Below, piece after piece: positions 1-8,841 of a stretch of DNA of 46,775 nt. Numbering within the stretch: the stretch's first letter is position 1; each line of letters begins with the position of its first letter. Made by a program: the position numbers and the translations under genes. A model generated the notes under the pieces. That model did not search any database, was not told the origin of the DNA, and saw only the letters and a program-made list of their open reading frames with translations. The DNA comes from Bacteroidota bacterium (GTDB lineage Bacteria; Bacteroidota; Bacteroidia; Flavobacteriales_D; Crocinitomicaceae), in assembly GCA_006226425.1 (NCBI GenBank), contig SBGX01000017.1, forward strand, positions 1-46,775, given 5' to 3'.

Positions 1-93
1 CTATATGAGGGTTTTTTTTTGACCTTTTTTTTGGGGATCAGAAAAGGATGATATCTTTATTTGGACGGTTTAAGATCTTCCAAACTGATTTTT

Positions 94-1056
94 CTAATCG
101 AGTTTAATTTCAAAGCCACACTTAAAGTGCACTTTCGGGCAGGCTTTATGTCCATGTAGACCACAAGGTTTACATGATGGACTGGGATTTGCTTCAAGAA
201 TTCGACTGTTGTCAGATAAAGGACCAAATCCGAAATCGGGAGTGGTTGAACAGAAAAAAGCAGTGACCGGTGCATTCATGGCCGAGCAAAAATGAAGAGG
301 TCCGGAATCATTTACGTAGTTCATAAGCGCCCCTGACATCAGGGCAGCCGACTCCAGGATAGATAATTGTCCGCAAAGACTTCGGCAATTTGGGTGAGTC
401 GCTTCGTTTACGATACGTTGACAAAGTTCCTGATCATCAGGGCCTCCCAGAAGATAGATTTGCTGATCATTTGCTTGCTGCTGAATTAATTCAATCCATT
501 TTTCCCTGGGGAGTTGCTTGGTAAACCAAACGGATGCAGGAGCCATGCAAATGTATGGTCCGGTCTGAAATTTTCGAATGGATTCAAATATTTCTTGTTT
601 TGGATAGATGGACGGACGTACCAGAGACTGAGCTCCATGATGGGCAATACACTGCAGATTCCGTTCTACCTCATGTACCCCCCCCTCAATTTGATGCCTG
701 ACTTTTTTGGTATAGCGAAAAGAAAAAGGGTTCTTATCAAAACCAACCCGTGAAGGAGCTCCTGAAAATGCCGTCAAAATACCTGAACTTCCAAAACGAT
801 GGAGATTGATCACTTCATCGTACTTCTCCGCACGAATCCCTTTGAGCAAATGCTTTAATGACTTGCGTTTAGATGTACTTTTATCAAAACTAATGATATG
901 ACGTACATAGGGATTTCCCTCTAAAAGAATCTCATTCCCCTTTTTGACCAGTAGATCTATTTCACTGTCCGGATAGATTCGATGGAGCTCAGTGATAAGC
1001 GGAGTTGCGAGAATGACGTCTCCAATGAATGCTGTCTGAATGATCAGAAATTTCAT
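94..1056 (-). CDS. Family 9 glycosyltransferase (heptosyltransferase-like)
   Basis: Likely transfers a heptose or similar sugar from a nucleotide-activated donor onto lipopolysaccharide core at the cytoplasmic face of the inner membrane. The 320-residue protein has the family's N-terminal IGDVILATPLI loop (residues 11-21), a second Rossmann-like half beginning near the PYICMAPAS segment, and the conserved DSGPLHFCSA donor-site motif in the C-terminal third. The tail has a CKPCG...C...C cysteine cluster often seen in these enzymes. It lies 25 bp downstream of tilS on the same strand, so it may be the last gene of a pabB-tilS-GT9 transcript. Family assignment is firm. The exact sugar and acceptor are unknown, and no other lipopolysaccharide core gene is adjacent. 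Confidence 0.88.
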   Translation of the reverse strand: MKFLIIQTAFIGDVILATPLITELHRIYPDSEIDLLVKKGNEILLEGNPYVRHIISFDKSTSKRKSLKHLLKGIRAEKYDEVINLHRFGSSGILTAFSGAPSRVGFDKNPFSFRYTKKVRHQIEGGVHEVERNLQCIAHHGAQSLVRPSIYPKQEIFESIRKFQTGPYICMAPASVWFTKQLPREKWIELIQQQANDQQIYLLGGPDDQELCQRIVNEATHPNCRSLCGQLSILESAALMSGALMNYVNDSGPLHFCSAMNAPVTAFFCSTTPDFGFGPLSDNSRILEANPSPSCKPCGLHGHKACPKVHFKCGFEIKLD

Positions 1057-1081
1057 GTGCTACAAAAATAGCAAATTCAGG

Positions 1082-2344
1082 TCACCGATTTGTATGCTTC
1101 ATGTCGACACGAATTCTCAAAATCTGCTTTGTTTGCTCGTTGGCAATGGCCATCCGTCCAATTTTGTGAAACAGACACCAATGAATGTTCACATCATCTC
1201 GAAGAACCAATTGCTCACTCCGTTCCGCGTGAGGGACCTGGGCATCGGTCAGAACATCAGAGATCAATGTTGATCCATGTATTCCAATTGGTTTGATCCG
1301 ATCTCCAATTTTCCAGGTTTCAAGACGCAATTCGCCCTCAATTTTCTTGGCATCCAAATAAATAGTTCGCTTGTCAAATAGTTTCGGGAGCTGATTACAG
1401 CTTTCAATGATCAGTTGGGGGGCAAGATGATGGGGATTGCCTGAAAGAATTCTCAAGCCTTCTTTTTCACGGATCAGCTCGTGACTTTCGGAGATTACTT
1501 TTTTGCCCTTTTGGGTCGTGAAAAGTTTTCGAATTTCCGGAAGCTGTGCTGGCTGAAACCCAAAATAGCGAAACAATTCCCAGATAGATGCGTCATCTAA
1601 TTTCTGAGCTTGTTTCAAATCTAAGATTTCCTCTTCTTCTAGTTTTATCTGAAGTTCGCGGACATTTTCTTGAATCAAATCCTGTTCTCGCTGAAAGCAA
1701 TCGATCAAATAGAGAATCTGCTGCTTCAAATCGGGAATTTGTTCATATAAAAAAGGAAGGTAAATATTTCGCAAGGCGTTGCGCGTATATTTTGACTCTG
1801 CATTTGAGGCATCTTCTCGCCATTTCAGTTTTTTATTCCTGGCAAAGTGTAGAATTTCGTGACGCTGATAAGAAAGAAGCGGCCGGATCACAGCACCCTG
1901 TTCCATACGCATACAACTCAGTCCTCTCACACCCGATTTTCGGGCCAGGCGCTGATAAAAGGTCTCAATTTGGTCGTCGGCATGATGTCCCAAAAGCAAG
2001 TATGCCTTTTCCTGCCCGGACAAAAATTTCCCAAACCAATCGAAACGGATTTTGCGGGCCTCCTCCTGGAGATTTCCTCCCGAGGCTAATTTCTGAGCAA
2101 GATCAACGCGACGTATTTGAACCTCAATTCCCTTCTCTCGGGCAAGTTCCCGAACAAAGTTTTCATCCTTGTCTGAATCACTACCGCGTAGTTGATAATT
2201 GACGTGAAGAAGGGTCAGTTGATTGCAAAATGAGAGCATCAGTTCTACCAGAGCGCAAGAGTCTACTCCGCCACTACAGGCGATGTACACCGGGTGATTT
2301 TTTAGAAATCCCCATCTTTCCTGAAATTCAGTTTCATTGATCAC
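1082..2344 (-). CDS. tilS: tRNA(Ile)-lysidine synthetase
   Basis: TilS converts the wobble C34 of the CAU-anticodon tRNA(Ile) to lysidine using ATP and lysine, so the tRNA reads AUA. The 420-residue protein has the PP-loop ATPase motif SGGVDS at residues 24-29, the family's GHHADDQIET segment, and a C-terminal TilS domain with a GDRIKPIG-type motif. Length fits the full-size, multi-domain form. Its start overlaps the end of pabB by 11 bp, which suggests translational coupling. The gene is normally essential. Family call is firm. Confidence 0.95.
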   Translation of the reverse strand: MINETEFQERWGFLKNHPVYIACSGGVDSCALVELMLSFCNQLTLLHVNYQLRGSDSDKDENFVRELAREKGIEVQIRRVDLAQKLASGGNLQEEARKIRFDWFGKFLSGQEKAYLLLGHHADDQIETFYQRLARKSGVRGLSCMRMEQGAVIRPLLSYQRHEILHFARNKKLKWREDASNAESKYTRNALRNIYLPFLYEQIPDLKQQILYLIDCFQREQDLIQENVRELQIKLEEEEILDLKQAQKLDDASIWELFRYFGFQPAQLPEIRKLFTTQKGKKVISESHELIREKEGLRILSGNPHHLAPQLIIESCNQLPKLFDKRTIYLDAKKIEGELRLETWKIGDRIKPIGIHGSTLISDVLTDAQVPHAERSEQLVLRDDVNIHWCLFHKIGRMAIANEQTKQILRIRVDMKHTNR

Positions 2345-3545
2345 CTCCCAGCAAATTCATGATTTTGGAAACCTTGGCCTGGCACTCCTGGTATTCTTTT
2401 TCAGCCTCAGATTGAATCGTGATGGCTCCACCGACCGCACAGGACAGGTAGTTGGTTTCGCGATTAAGGACGAGCGAGCGGATGACCACGTTGAAATCAA
2501 AATTACCCTTCGGATCAAAGTAACCAATGGAGCCGGAGTAAATCCCTCGGCTAAAGTCCTCCGTTTTTTCAATCAGTTTCATCGCACTGATCTTTGGGGC
2601 ACCCGTCATAGATCCCATTGGAAAGGTGGCCTTCAGGATTTCACTAAACGTAATTTTATCACGCAACGAACAACTGACGGTGCTGATTAGTTGGTGGACA
2701 GTTCCAAAAGAGTAACACGCACAAAGTTCATCGACCTGGACCGAATTTTTTGCCGCGATCCTGGAAAAATCATTTCTAACCAAATCAGTGATCATAATAT
2801 TCTCGGCCCGTTCTTTGGGGTCGTTCATCAACTGTTTCCGAAGCAATATATCTTCTTCTTCGTTCTTTCCCCGGGCGATTGTTCCTTTGATTGGTTGGGA
2901 AATAAGTCGTGAGTCTTTTTTCTGAATGAATCGTTCCGGACTGCCACAAAAAACCTCATGTTTTCCAAGACGGATATAAGCCGAAAAAGGAGCCTGGGTC
3001 AATTCTCCAAGTGCCCGAACCAATTCCCAGGAGTCAAATTCTTCCGGAACCAGGGTATGGTATTCCTGGCAGTAATTGACCTCATAGACATCTCCTTGTT
3101 GAATATGTGCCTTGATTTGATTAACCTGATTCAGGTAATCTTGTTTATCGGTTCTGGCTTTGAATTTTAGGGATGGTAGTTTCCCAGACTTCCCGGACAG
3201 TTTTACTTGGATCTGTTCCCATTGAACGTTTTGTTCAGCGCTGAGATTTCCGTACAAGACTTGAGTATCTTGACCGTTAAATTGGATAACTACCTCTGGT
3301 TTCCAAACAACGGCTTCCGGGAATTCGATGCCGTCGACATGTTTGCTGCTCAGTTTTTCGATCCGGTTCTTCAGATCATAACTTAGACAACAGAACAGGT
3401 GAGCCCCAGAATGATTTTGAAGAAAAAGATCCAGTTCATCCAGTCGATTTTCGGGTCCCAGTTCGAAACATGCTTCGGAGCCCAATCCGATCAAATGAAA
3501 GGATTGGCTATTGTCGTATAAATAAGCAACTGATTGGGAGTCCAT
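2334..3545 (-). CDS. pabB: Aminodeoxychorismate synthase component I (chorismate-binding)
   Basis: Chorismate-utilising enzyme of the PabB/TrpE family, 403 residues. The PIKGT motif at residues 218-222 carries the lysine typical of PabB-type aminodeoxychorismate synthases; TrpE proteins have PIAGT there. This favours 4-amino-4-deoxychorismate formation for folate over anthranilate formation. Other family blocks are visible: ITDLVRNDFSRIA, FPMGSMTGAPK and the GIYSGSIGY segment. No glutamine amidotransferase (PabA) or lyase (PabC) gene is adjacent, so those must lie elsewhere. It is the first gene of a minus-strand group (pabB, tilS, GT9) and diverges from the acyltransferase gene at 3632. Confidence 0.9.
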   Translation of the reverse strand: MDSQSVAYLYDNSQSFHLIGLGSEACFELGPENRLDELDLFLQNHSGAHLFCCLSYDLKNRIEKLSSKHVDGIEFPEAVVWKPEVVIQFNGQDTQVLYGNLSAEQNVQWEQIQVKLSGKSGKLPSLKFKARTDKQDYLNQVNQIKAHIQQGDVYEVNYCQEYHTLVPEEFDSWELVRALGELTQAPFSAYIRLGKHEVFCGSPERFIQKKDSRLISQPIKGTIARGKNEEEDILLRKQLMNDPKERAENIMITDLVRNDFSRIAAKNSVQVDELCACYSFGTVHQLISTVSCSLRDKITFSEILKATFPMGSMTGAPKISAMKLIEKTEDFSRGIYSGSIGYFDPKGNFDFNVVIRSLVLNRETNYLSCAVGGAITIQSEAEKEYQECQAKVSKIMNLLGGDQ

Positions 3546-3569
3546 CGGATCAAAAATAAGGCAATTTCC

Positions 3570-3599
3570 TTTGAGAGCTGTGGAGAATCGTTATTTTTA
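3570..3599 (+). promoter_or_regulatory. Putative Bacteroidetes-type promoter for the acyltransferase gene
   Basis: TTTG at 3570-3573 is followed after 18 bases by TATTTTTA at 3592-3599, one base from the TAnnTTTG -7 consensus. It lies about 32 bp upstream of the ATG at 3632, in the divergent gap between pabB and the acyltransferase gene. Pattern match only. Confidence 0.4.
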
Positions 3600-3631
3600 G
3601 AGCTTTCTGACGCATTAAGCAGGGATTATAA

Positions 3632-4951
3632 ATGTTGTATCGTCTTTTAAAGGCTATTGTTTCACTGGGAGTTTGGCTTTACTATCGCAAAGTAAAGGTT
3701 GTCAACAAACACTATTTACCGGAGGAGGGGCCTTGTATCCTAATTGCCAATCATCCCAACACCCTAATGGATGCCTGGATCATCGGCTATGTGAGTAAAC
3801 GTCCCATTTATTTCATGGCCAAAGCCACCCTTTTCTCGTCTCCTTTCAAACAACGCATTTTAAGAAGCCTGAACATGATCCCAATCAATCGGCGGGGAGA
3901 AGGAGTTATTCCGGGAGTCTCGAATCAGGATTCATTTGAAGCATGTTACAGAATTCTGGAAGAAGGAAAATGCCTATTGGTTTTTCCGGAGGGAACGAGT
4001 TACCTGGAACGGCATTTGCGTGAATTAAAGACAGGAACGGCCAGGATCGCCCTGGAAGTCTTGCGCCGAAATGAGAATAACGTTCCATTGAAAGTAATCC
4101 CGATGGGATTGAATTACATGCAGGCAGATCGATTTCGGAGTGATGTACTGGTACACATTGCCCCCCCCATTTTGCCAGCAGAATATTATGTTGCGAACAA
4201 GGAAGAGATAAGTCCGGCGGCGAAGAGACTGACGGAAGAATTTCGGGTCAGGTTGGAACATGTGTTTGTAAACTCAGCCGGAAAGGAAGAAGAGGAGTTG
4301 ACAGAATCATTGCATCGCATTTTTCAGTCCAAGTACATGAAACAGGAAGGACGTGGCGTACAGGGAGAACTCAATCGCCTGAAGGAGATCAGGGATCGAA
4401 TTAGTGAGTTGAGTGTGATGCAGGCCTGGAAAATTGCAGAAATCAAACAGTTGCAGGAGAAGATTAATTGGCAGTTGGAACGTTTGGATATCCGGGCAGA
4501 TTTTTTGGACAGACGCTTTCGATCCAGGATGTTTTTAAGGCAAACATTTACCTCTGTGTTAGGACTCCTCATCGGGCTGCCTCTATTTCTGTACGGATTG
4601 ATTCACAATGTGATCCAGTATAAACTGACAGACTACATCGTTCCCCGGGTCACCAAAGATCCGGAGTATTATGCGCCATTGGCTGTACTCATAGGATTGA
4701 TCAGCTACCCGGTATTTTACCTCTTGTTTTTGACTTTGTTTCGCTTCCTGTTTGACCTGCATTGGATTTACTATTTGACCTATTTCATCTCTATGCCACT
4801 TAGTGGATTGATTACCTATTATATGAATCGTTACTTAATGCATGTATCATTGAAGAGCCGCTTTCTGTTTTTGTGGTTTAATCATAAGGAAAGCCTGATT
4901 GAGTTGAAGCAGGACCGGGAGAAATTGAGGGCTTTGTTGTTTGAATCGTGA
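3632..4951 (+). CDS. 1-acyl-glycerophosphate acyltransferase-like membrane protein
   Basis: Lysophospholipid/glycerol-phosphate acyltransferase (LPLAT) fold, expected to transfer an acyl chain to a glycerophosphate-type acceptor in the inner membrane. The catalytic block is HPNTLMD (H41 to D47), so His and Asp are separated by five residues rather than the usual four. This variant occurs in the GPAT/Gat-like branch of the superfamily. The acceptor-binding FPEGTS motif lies at 118-123. After the catalytic domain there is a charged, probably helical stretch (about 220-290), then at least three hydrophobic segments near the C-terminus, giving 439 residues against about 240 for plain PlsC. It is followed by the TonB receptor gene after 40 bp. 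Substrate is not resolved. Confidence 0.85.
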   Translation: MLYRLLKAIVSLGVWLYYRKVKVVNKHYLPEEGPCILIANHPNTLMDAWIIGYVSKRPIYFMAKATLFSSPFKQRILRSLNMIPINRRGEGVIPGVSNQDSFEACYRILEEGKCLLVFPEGTSYLERHLRELKTGTARIALEVLRRNENNVPLKVIPMGLNYMQADRFRSDVLVHIAPPILPAEYYVANKEEISPAAKRLTEEFRVRLEHVFVNSAGKEEEELTESLHRIFQSKYMKQEGRGVQGELNRLKEIRDRISELSVMQAWKIAEIKQLQEKINWQLERLDIRADFLDRRFRSRMFLRQTFTSVLGLLIGLPLFLYGLIHNVIQYKLTDYIVPRVTKDPEYYAPLAVLIGLISYPVFYLLFLTLFRFLFDLHWIYYLTYFISMPLSGLITYYMNRYLMHVSLKSRFLFLWFNHKESLIELKQDREKLRALLFES

Positions 4952-4991
4952 AAATTGAACTGAATCATTAAATTTGTTGGACACATCGGAA

Positions 4992-7250
4992 ATGCCATTG
5001 GGGAAAAAAATAAACATTATCATTTGGGCCATATTCCTACTTGTGGGATTTGACGCCTATTCTCAGAGTACAATTGTTCAGGGCAATGTGAGTAGCGGAA
5101 AGAACAAGATTCCGGTAAAGGCTGCTCGAATTTCCCTGAAAGGTTCTTACGACGGTGCAGTGACGGATTCTTTGGGCAATTATCGCTTCAAAACCACCAA
5201 AACAGGACTTCAAGTGGTTGAGGTGGATGCCTCCGGATACATGCCACAGAGTCGGGAAGTACAGTTGAACGGAGCAAGTCTGAAACTTGATTTTCGAATT
5301 AGGAAGGAAATCAATGAACTGGAAGCCGTGACCATTACGGCTGGTTCCTTCGAAGCTAATGATGAGAAGCGGATGACCGTACTCAACCCCCTGGATATTG
5401 TGACCACCGCAGGTGCAAATGCAGACATCGCTGCGACTTTGCAGACCCTTCCTGGAGCACAACGGGTGGGTGAGAGTGAAGGTTTGTTTATTCGGGGTGG
5501 ATCAGCAGAGGAAAGCAAGATCATCATCGATGGAACCGTTGTCAATAATTTTTTCTTTTCATCCGTTCCCGGAATTGCACAACGCGGAAGATTCTCTCCT
5601 TTCTTGTTTAAGAATACTGCCTTTAGTAGCGGAGGGTATAGTGCCATGTATGGTCAGGCGTTAAGTGCTGTATTGAACCTGGAAAGTGTCGATTTACCGG
5701 ATGAGACGGAAGCACAGGCGGGGATTTCGCCTATTTTCGGAAGTGTAGGCTTTCAGAAGGTCAACAAAGAGAAAAAGTATAGTTTCGGTTCCAGTTATTC
5801 GTATTCGAACCTTTGGCTTTACATGCTACTGATTCCCCAGAAACAGGACTTCGTCACTCCGCCAACCTCCCACAATGTCGATCTGAATTACCGGAAGAAA
5901 TTCAAAAAGGGGATGTTCAAAGCATATGCTTATTTCAATACAAGTAAGTTAAGCATGCGAACGAATTCCATGGATAGCCTGGGACTCAAAAATAGTTTTT
6001 CGCTGAACAATTCAAATGTGTTTACAAATGTGAGCTGGAAACAACTGTTTGGAAAGAACTGGAAGCTCTACACTGTAGGGAGTTATAGCTACGATGATAA
6101 CAAGATCAAGGGGGATGTGTTGGACAGCCAAAATAATCGAATCAATGCCACAGGAATTGGGGTGATCGACGCCAATCGCTTCGGAGTGAAATCATATCAG
6201 AACATGTATCAGTTGCGCTCCGTAATTCAAAAGAAATGGGGCAAACTAAGTGCTGTTCGTTTTGGAGGAGAAATGTGGCACAACGTAGATCGCACGAATT
6301 TCTCAACCGAATTTTCATCCTTTTCAGGATTGATTGATGACACATATTCGGCGGCATTCGTGGAGTCAGACATTTTTATAAGCAATAAATTTGCCCTGCG
6401 CCCAGGATTGCGGTATGAGTATTCACAGCTTATGAGTCAGGCAAACCTGGCCCCACGTGCGAGTCTTTCATATCAATTGAAGAAGAATACCCAATTGAGT
6501 CTCGACTACGGAATCTTTTATCAAACACCGGATCGAAAATACTTGGCACTGGGACCGGATGTGAAGTATAGTCGGGCAGATCATTATATCCTAACCTTTC
6601 AGCATCTAACGAAGGAATACACCCTGAGATCCCAATTATTTTATAAGTCCTATGACGGGCTGATCAAAACGGATCCCACGAATCAATTTGCGATCAACAA
6701 TAACGGTTACGGTTATGCCCAGGGAATTGAGCTGTTTTGGCGCGATCGAAAAACGTTTAAAGGAATTGACTATTGGATTAGCTATTCTTTTTTGGATACC
6801 AAACGGGATTACCTGAATTTTCCAATCTATGTACAACCGGGATTTGCCGCTACGCATACAGGAAGCGTGGTCATCAAGAAGTTCTGGGTTGAAAAAATGG
6901 TCGGAATCAACTGGAGTTTTAACTGGGCCACTGGCCGACCTTACTATAACCCGAACCGAGGGGAAGAGGCATATTTGAGTGATCGAACGCCTTTTTATAG
7001 CAGCAATAATTTCAGCTTCAACTGGCTGACCAAAATAGCGGGTGGAAATGGCGTGGTTGTTGTAGGAATCAACAACGTGTTTAATCAAAAGCAAGTGTTT
7101 GGATATACCTACAGTTCCAGGTTGACAGATGACACAGGACAGTTGATCCGGGAAGAGCTTGGTCCTCCGGCCCGAATGAGTTTCTTTGTCGGTTTGTTCA
7201 TCAGTTGGGGAGTGGATCGAACACAGCAGAATATCAACAATAATCTATAA
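4992..7250 (+). CDS. TonB-dependent outer-membrane receptor
   Basis: Imports an unknown ligand across the outer membrane using TonB/ExbBD energy. The order is: signal peptide ending near the YSQS segment, an N-terminal carboxypeptidase-regulatory-like beta domain (about residues 25-100), a plug domain (LNPLDIV...LQTLPGAQRV...LFIRGG...IIIDG), and a long beta-barrel ending in aromatic and hydrophobic residues. I chose the ATG at 4992 (752 residues) over an in-frame TTG at 4974, because it puts a Lys-rich start directly before the hydrophobic core. No SusD partner follows, so it is not a classic SusCD pair. The next gene, five bases on, encodes a periplasmic TPR-like protein that may act with it. 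Ligand unknown. Confidence 0.9.
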   Translation: MPLGKKINIIIWAIFLLVGFDAYSQSTIVQGNVSSGKNKIPVKAARISLKGSYDGAVTDSLGNYRFKTTKTGLQVVEVDASGYMPQSREVQLNGASLKLDFRIRKEINELEAVTITAGSFEANDEKRMTVLNPLDIVTTAGANADIAATLQTLPGAQRVGESEGLFIRGGSAEESKIIIDGTVVNNFFFSSVPGIAQRGRFSPFLFKNTAFSSGGYSAMYGQALSAVLNLESVDLPDETEAQAGISPIFGSVGFQKVNKEKKYSFGSSYSYSNLWLYMLLIPQKQDFVTPPTSHNVDLNYRKKFKKGMFKAYAYFNTSKLSMRTNSMDSLGLKNSFSLNNSNVFTNVSWKQLFGKNWKLYTVGSYSYDDNKIKGDVLDSQNNRINATGIGVIDANRFGVKSYQNMYQLRSVIQKKWGKLSAVRFGGEMWHNVDRTNFSTEFSSFSGLIDDTYSAAFVESDIFISNKFALRPGLRYEYSQLMSQANLAPRASLSYQLKKNTQLSLDYGIFYQTPDRKYLALGPDVKYSRADHYILTFQHLTKEYTLRSQLFYKSYDGLIKTDPTNQFAINNNGYGYAQGIELFWRDRKTFKGIDYWISYSFLDTKRDYLNFPIYVQPGFAATHTGSVVIKKFWVEKMVGINWSFNWATGRPYYNPNRGEEAYLSDRTPFYSSNNFSFNWLTKIAGGNGVVVVGINNVFNQKQVFGYTYSSRLTDDTGQLIREELGPPARMSFFVGLFISWGVDRTQQNINNNL

Positions 7251-7255
7251 GAACT

Positions 7256-7888
7256 ATGAAAAAGTATTTGACTATTTTTTTAATGATGCTCCTGGGAGCA
7301 GGGAGTGTAATTGCCCAATATGAGGATGGGATGAAAGCGGCCATGAAGCAAATGGATGATGCTAAAACATCTGAAGAACTGATGCAGGCCTCAGCCTTTT
7401 TTGAGCGTATTGCCAATGCGGAACAAAGCAAGTGGCTTCCTTATTATTATGCTGCATTGTGTAATAATCTGGCAGGATGGCGCGATGATCAATTGGACAA
7501 GGATCAGTTGGCAGGTAAAAGTATTCAGCTCCTGGAAAAGGCAGAGCAATTGTCTCCGAACAATTGTGAATTATTCTGTCTGAGAAACTTGATTTTTAAT
7601 TCCCAGATGATGGTGAATCCAAGAAATCGCTGGCAAACTTATGGGACCAAGGCTTCTGAAGCATTGGAAAGTGCCAAGAAAGCCGATCCGAATAATCCAC
7701 GACCATACTTTTTGGAAGGACAGTCAAAATTCAATACACCTGCGATGTTTGGTGGAGGAAAGAAAGCGGCAGAACCAATTTTGCAAAAGGCTGTGGAACT
7801 CTTTGGAAGTTATGCGCCAGAATCGGATTTACATCCTAATTGGGGGAAATCAGATGCCGAAGAATTGTTGAACAAGTGTAAGAAATAG
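7256..7888 (+). CDS. Secreted TPR-like protein of unknown function
   Basis: 210 residues with a clear signal peptide (MKKYL..., cleavage after VIAQ). The mature part is rich in Ala, Leu and Tyr helices, with TPR-like spacing (SELMQ-type helices, LLEKAEQLSPNN, ALESAKKADPNNPRPYFLEG). This suggests two or three tetratricopeptide-type units. A glycine-rich segment MFGGGKKAAEPILQKA follows. It lies five bases downstream of the TonB-dependent receptor gene, so the two are almost certainly co-transcribed and it may be a periplasmic accessory of the receptor. The fold is inferred from the pattern; the function is not recognised. Confidence 0.75.
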   Translation: MKKYLTIFLMMLLGAGSVIAQYEDGMKAAMKQMDDAKTSEELMQASAFFERIANAEQSKWLPYYYAALCNNLAGWRDDQLDKDQLAGKSIQLLEKAEQLSPNNCELFCLRNLIFNSQMMVNPRNRWQTYGTKASEALESAKKADPNNPRPYFLEGQSKFNTPAMFGGGKKAAEPILQKAVELFGSYAPESDLHPNWGKSDAEELLNKCKK

Positions 7889-7901
7889 GAGCTTGTTTTA
7901 C

Positions 7902-8732
7902 CTAGTGGTGAAAGCAGCGATCAGGTTTTCCCAATCGAATACTTAATCCGGCCATCAGGCTAAAATACCAGTCTTTTGTACTGGGGTTTCCTCGTTGTCC
8001 AAAGCTGGAGCCGTCCAGACTACGGTTGGAAAGTTCGGCGACCAGGGGGCCACTACTGGCAGTGAGTTCTTCCCGATTGGGGTAGCGATAACTGCTCACG
8101 TCGTCCAGGTAATCCGTAAACGTTTTACGAAGCACATATTCCAGATTAAAACAAATGTTTTTGGATAGTGAAGCCTTAATTCCCAATCCAATTGGAATAT
8201 TGAATTGCACCTTAGGGTAAAAATTTCGACTACTTAATCCGGAGCCCTGTCCTTCGGTTCCCAAATCTTGAAGGGCGATCAATTCACCATTAAATTCTGT
8301 TTTGGGATTCATGTGAAACACACCAATTTCAGCAAACAAATAGGGCGAGAAGCGATGCCGGTCGTGTCCAGTTTTGTAGGGGAGATAGTTGAATTCGAAT
8401 CCGGCAGAAAACTCAAAAATCTCAGATTCAAAAGAGAGATTTCTGTTTCGTTGGAAATCATTGTTCGCATCCGTATCGGAAGCCTTTACAATTCCGTACA
8501 TGAAACTGGATCGGAAAGCGGTTCTCGAATGAGGATTATAGCGGTAGATGGCACCGTAAGTGAGTTCTGTATTCTTAAAGTGAGATTCCGGGTTCAAATC
8601 CCCGATATAGTAGATACCACCTGCAAGGATTCCAAGTTCAGACTTAGATCGGTTATTGGCCCGTTGTCCTAGCAGGAAAGAGCTAAAACCCAGTGCAAGA
8701 AATAATATCAGATAGTGTTTTGATTTACTCAT
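7902..8732 (-). CDS. DUF6089-type outer-membrane beta-barrel protein
   Basis: 276 residues with a signal peptide ending near LLGQRA. The N-terminal block GILAGGIYYIGDLNP is characteristic of DUF6089 proteins, which are predicted small outer-membrane barrels of Bacteroidetes. Alternating polar/aromatic strands follow, including YNPHSRTAFRSSFMYG, FSPYLFAEIGVFHMNP and NICFNLEYVLRKTFTDYLDDVS. The end, AGLSIRLGKP, looks like a final strand. Convergent with the TPR-like gene (13 bp gap) and divergent from the lipoprotein gene at 8842. Family call is good; function unknown. Confidence 0.8.
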   Translation of the reverse strand: MSKSKHYLILFLALGFSSFLLGQRANNRSKSELGILAGGIYYIGDLNPESHFKNTELTYGAIYRYNPHSRTAFRSSFMYGIVKASDTDANNDFQRNRNLSFESEIFEFSAGFEFNYLPYKTGHDRHRFSPYLFAEIGVFHMNPKTEFNGELIALQDLGTEGQGSGLSSRNFYPKVQFNIPIGLGIKASLSKNICFNLEYVLRKTFTDYLDDVSSYRYPNREELTASSGPLVAELSNRSLDGSSFGQRGNPSTKDWYFSLMAGLSIRLGKPDRCFHH

Positions 8733-8841
8733 CCTACATGATTAACGCAAATTTAGCGGAAATGTTGCGATAACTTCATCTGTATCGAGCCTTTAGATTA
8801 AAATAAAATAGCTTATATTTAGGGACAAATTATAGGAAAAG

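Noticed and set aside
11-32. Runs of T at the left edge
   Set aside because: No hairpin precedes them on either strand, so neither a terminator nor another element can be supported.
1588-2202. 204-codon open frame on the plus strand
   Set aside because: It is antisense to the well-supported tilS gene, and the translated sequence looks random.
2334-3545. Anthranilate synthase component I (trpE)
   Set aside because: The PIKGT motif and the absence of other trp genes favour PabB.
8585-8606. GGTTCAAATCC on the plus strand looks like a tRNA T-arm
   Set aside because: It lies inside the DUF6089 gene, and no matching acceptor, D or anticodon arms surround it.
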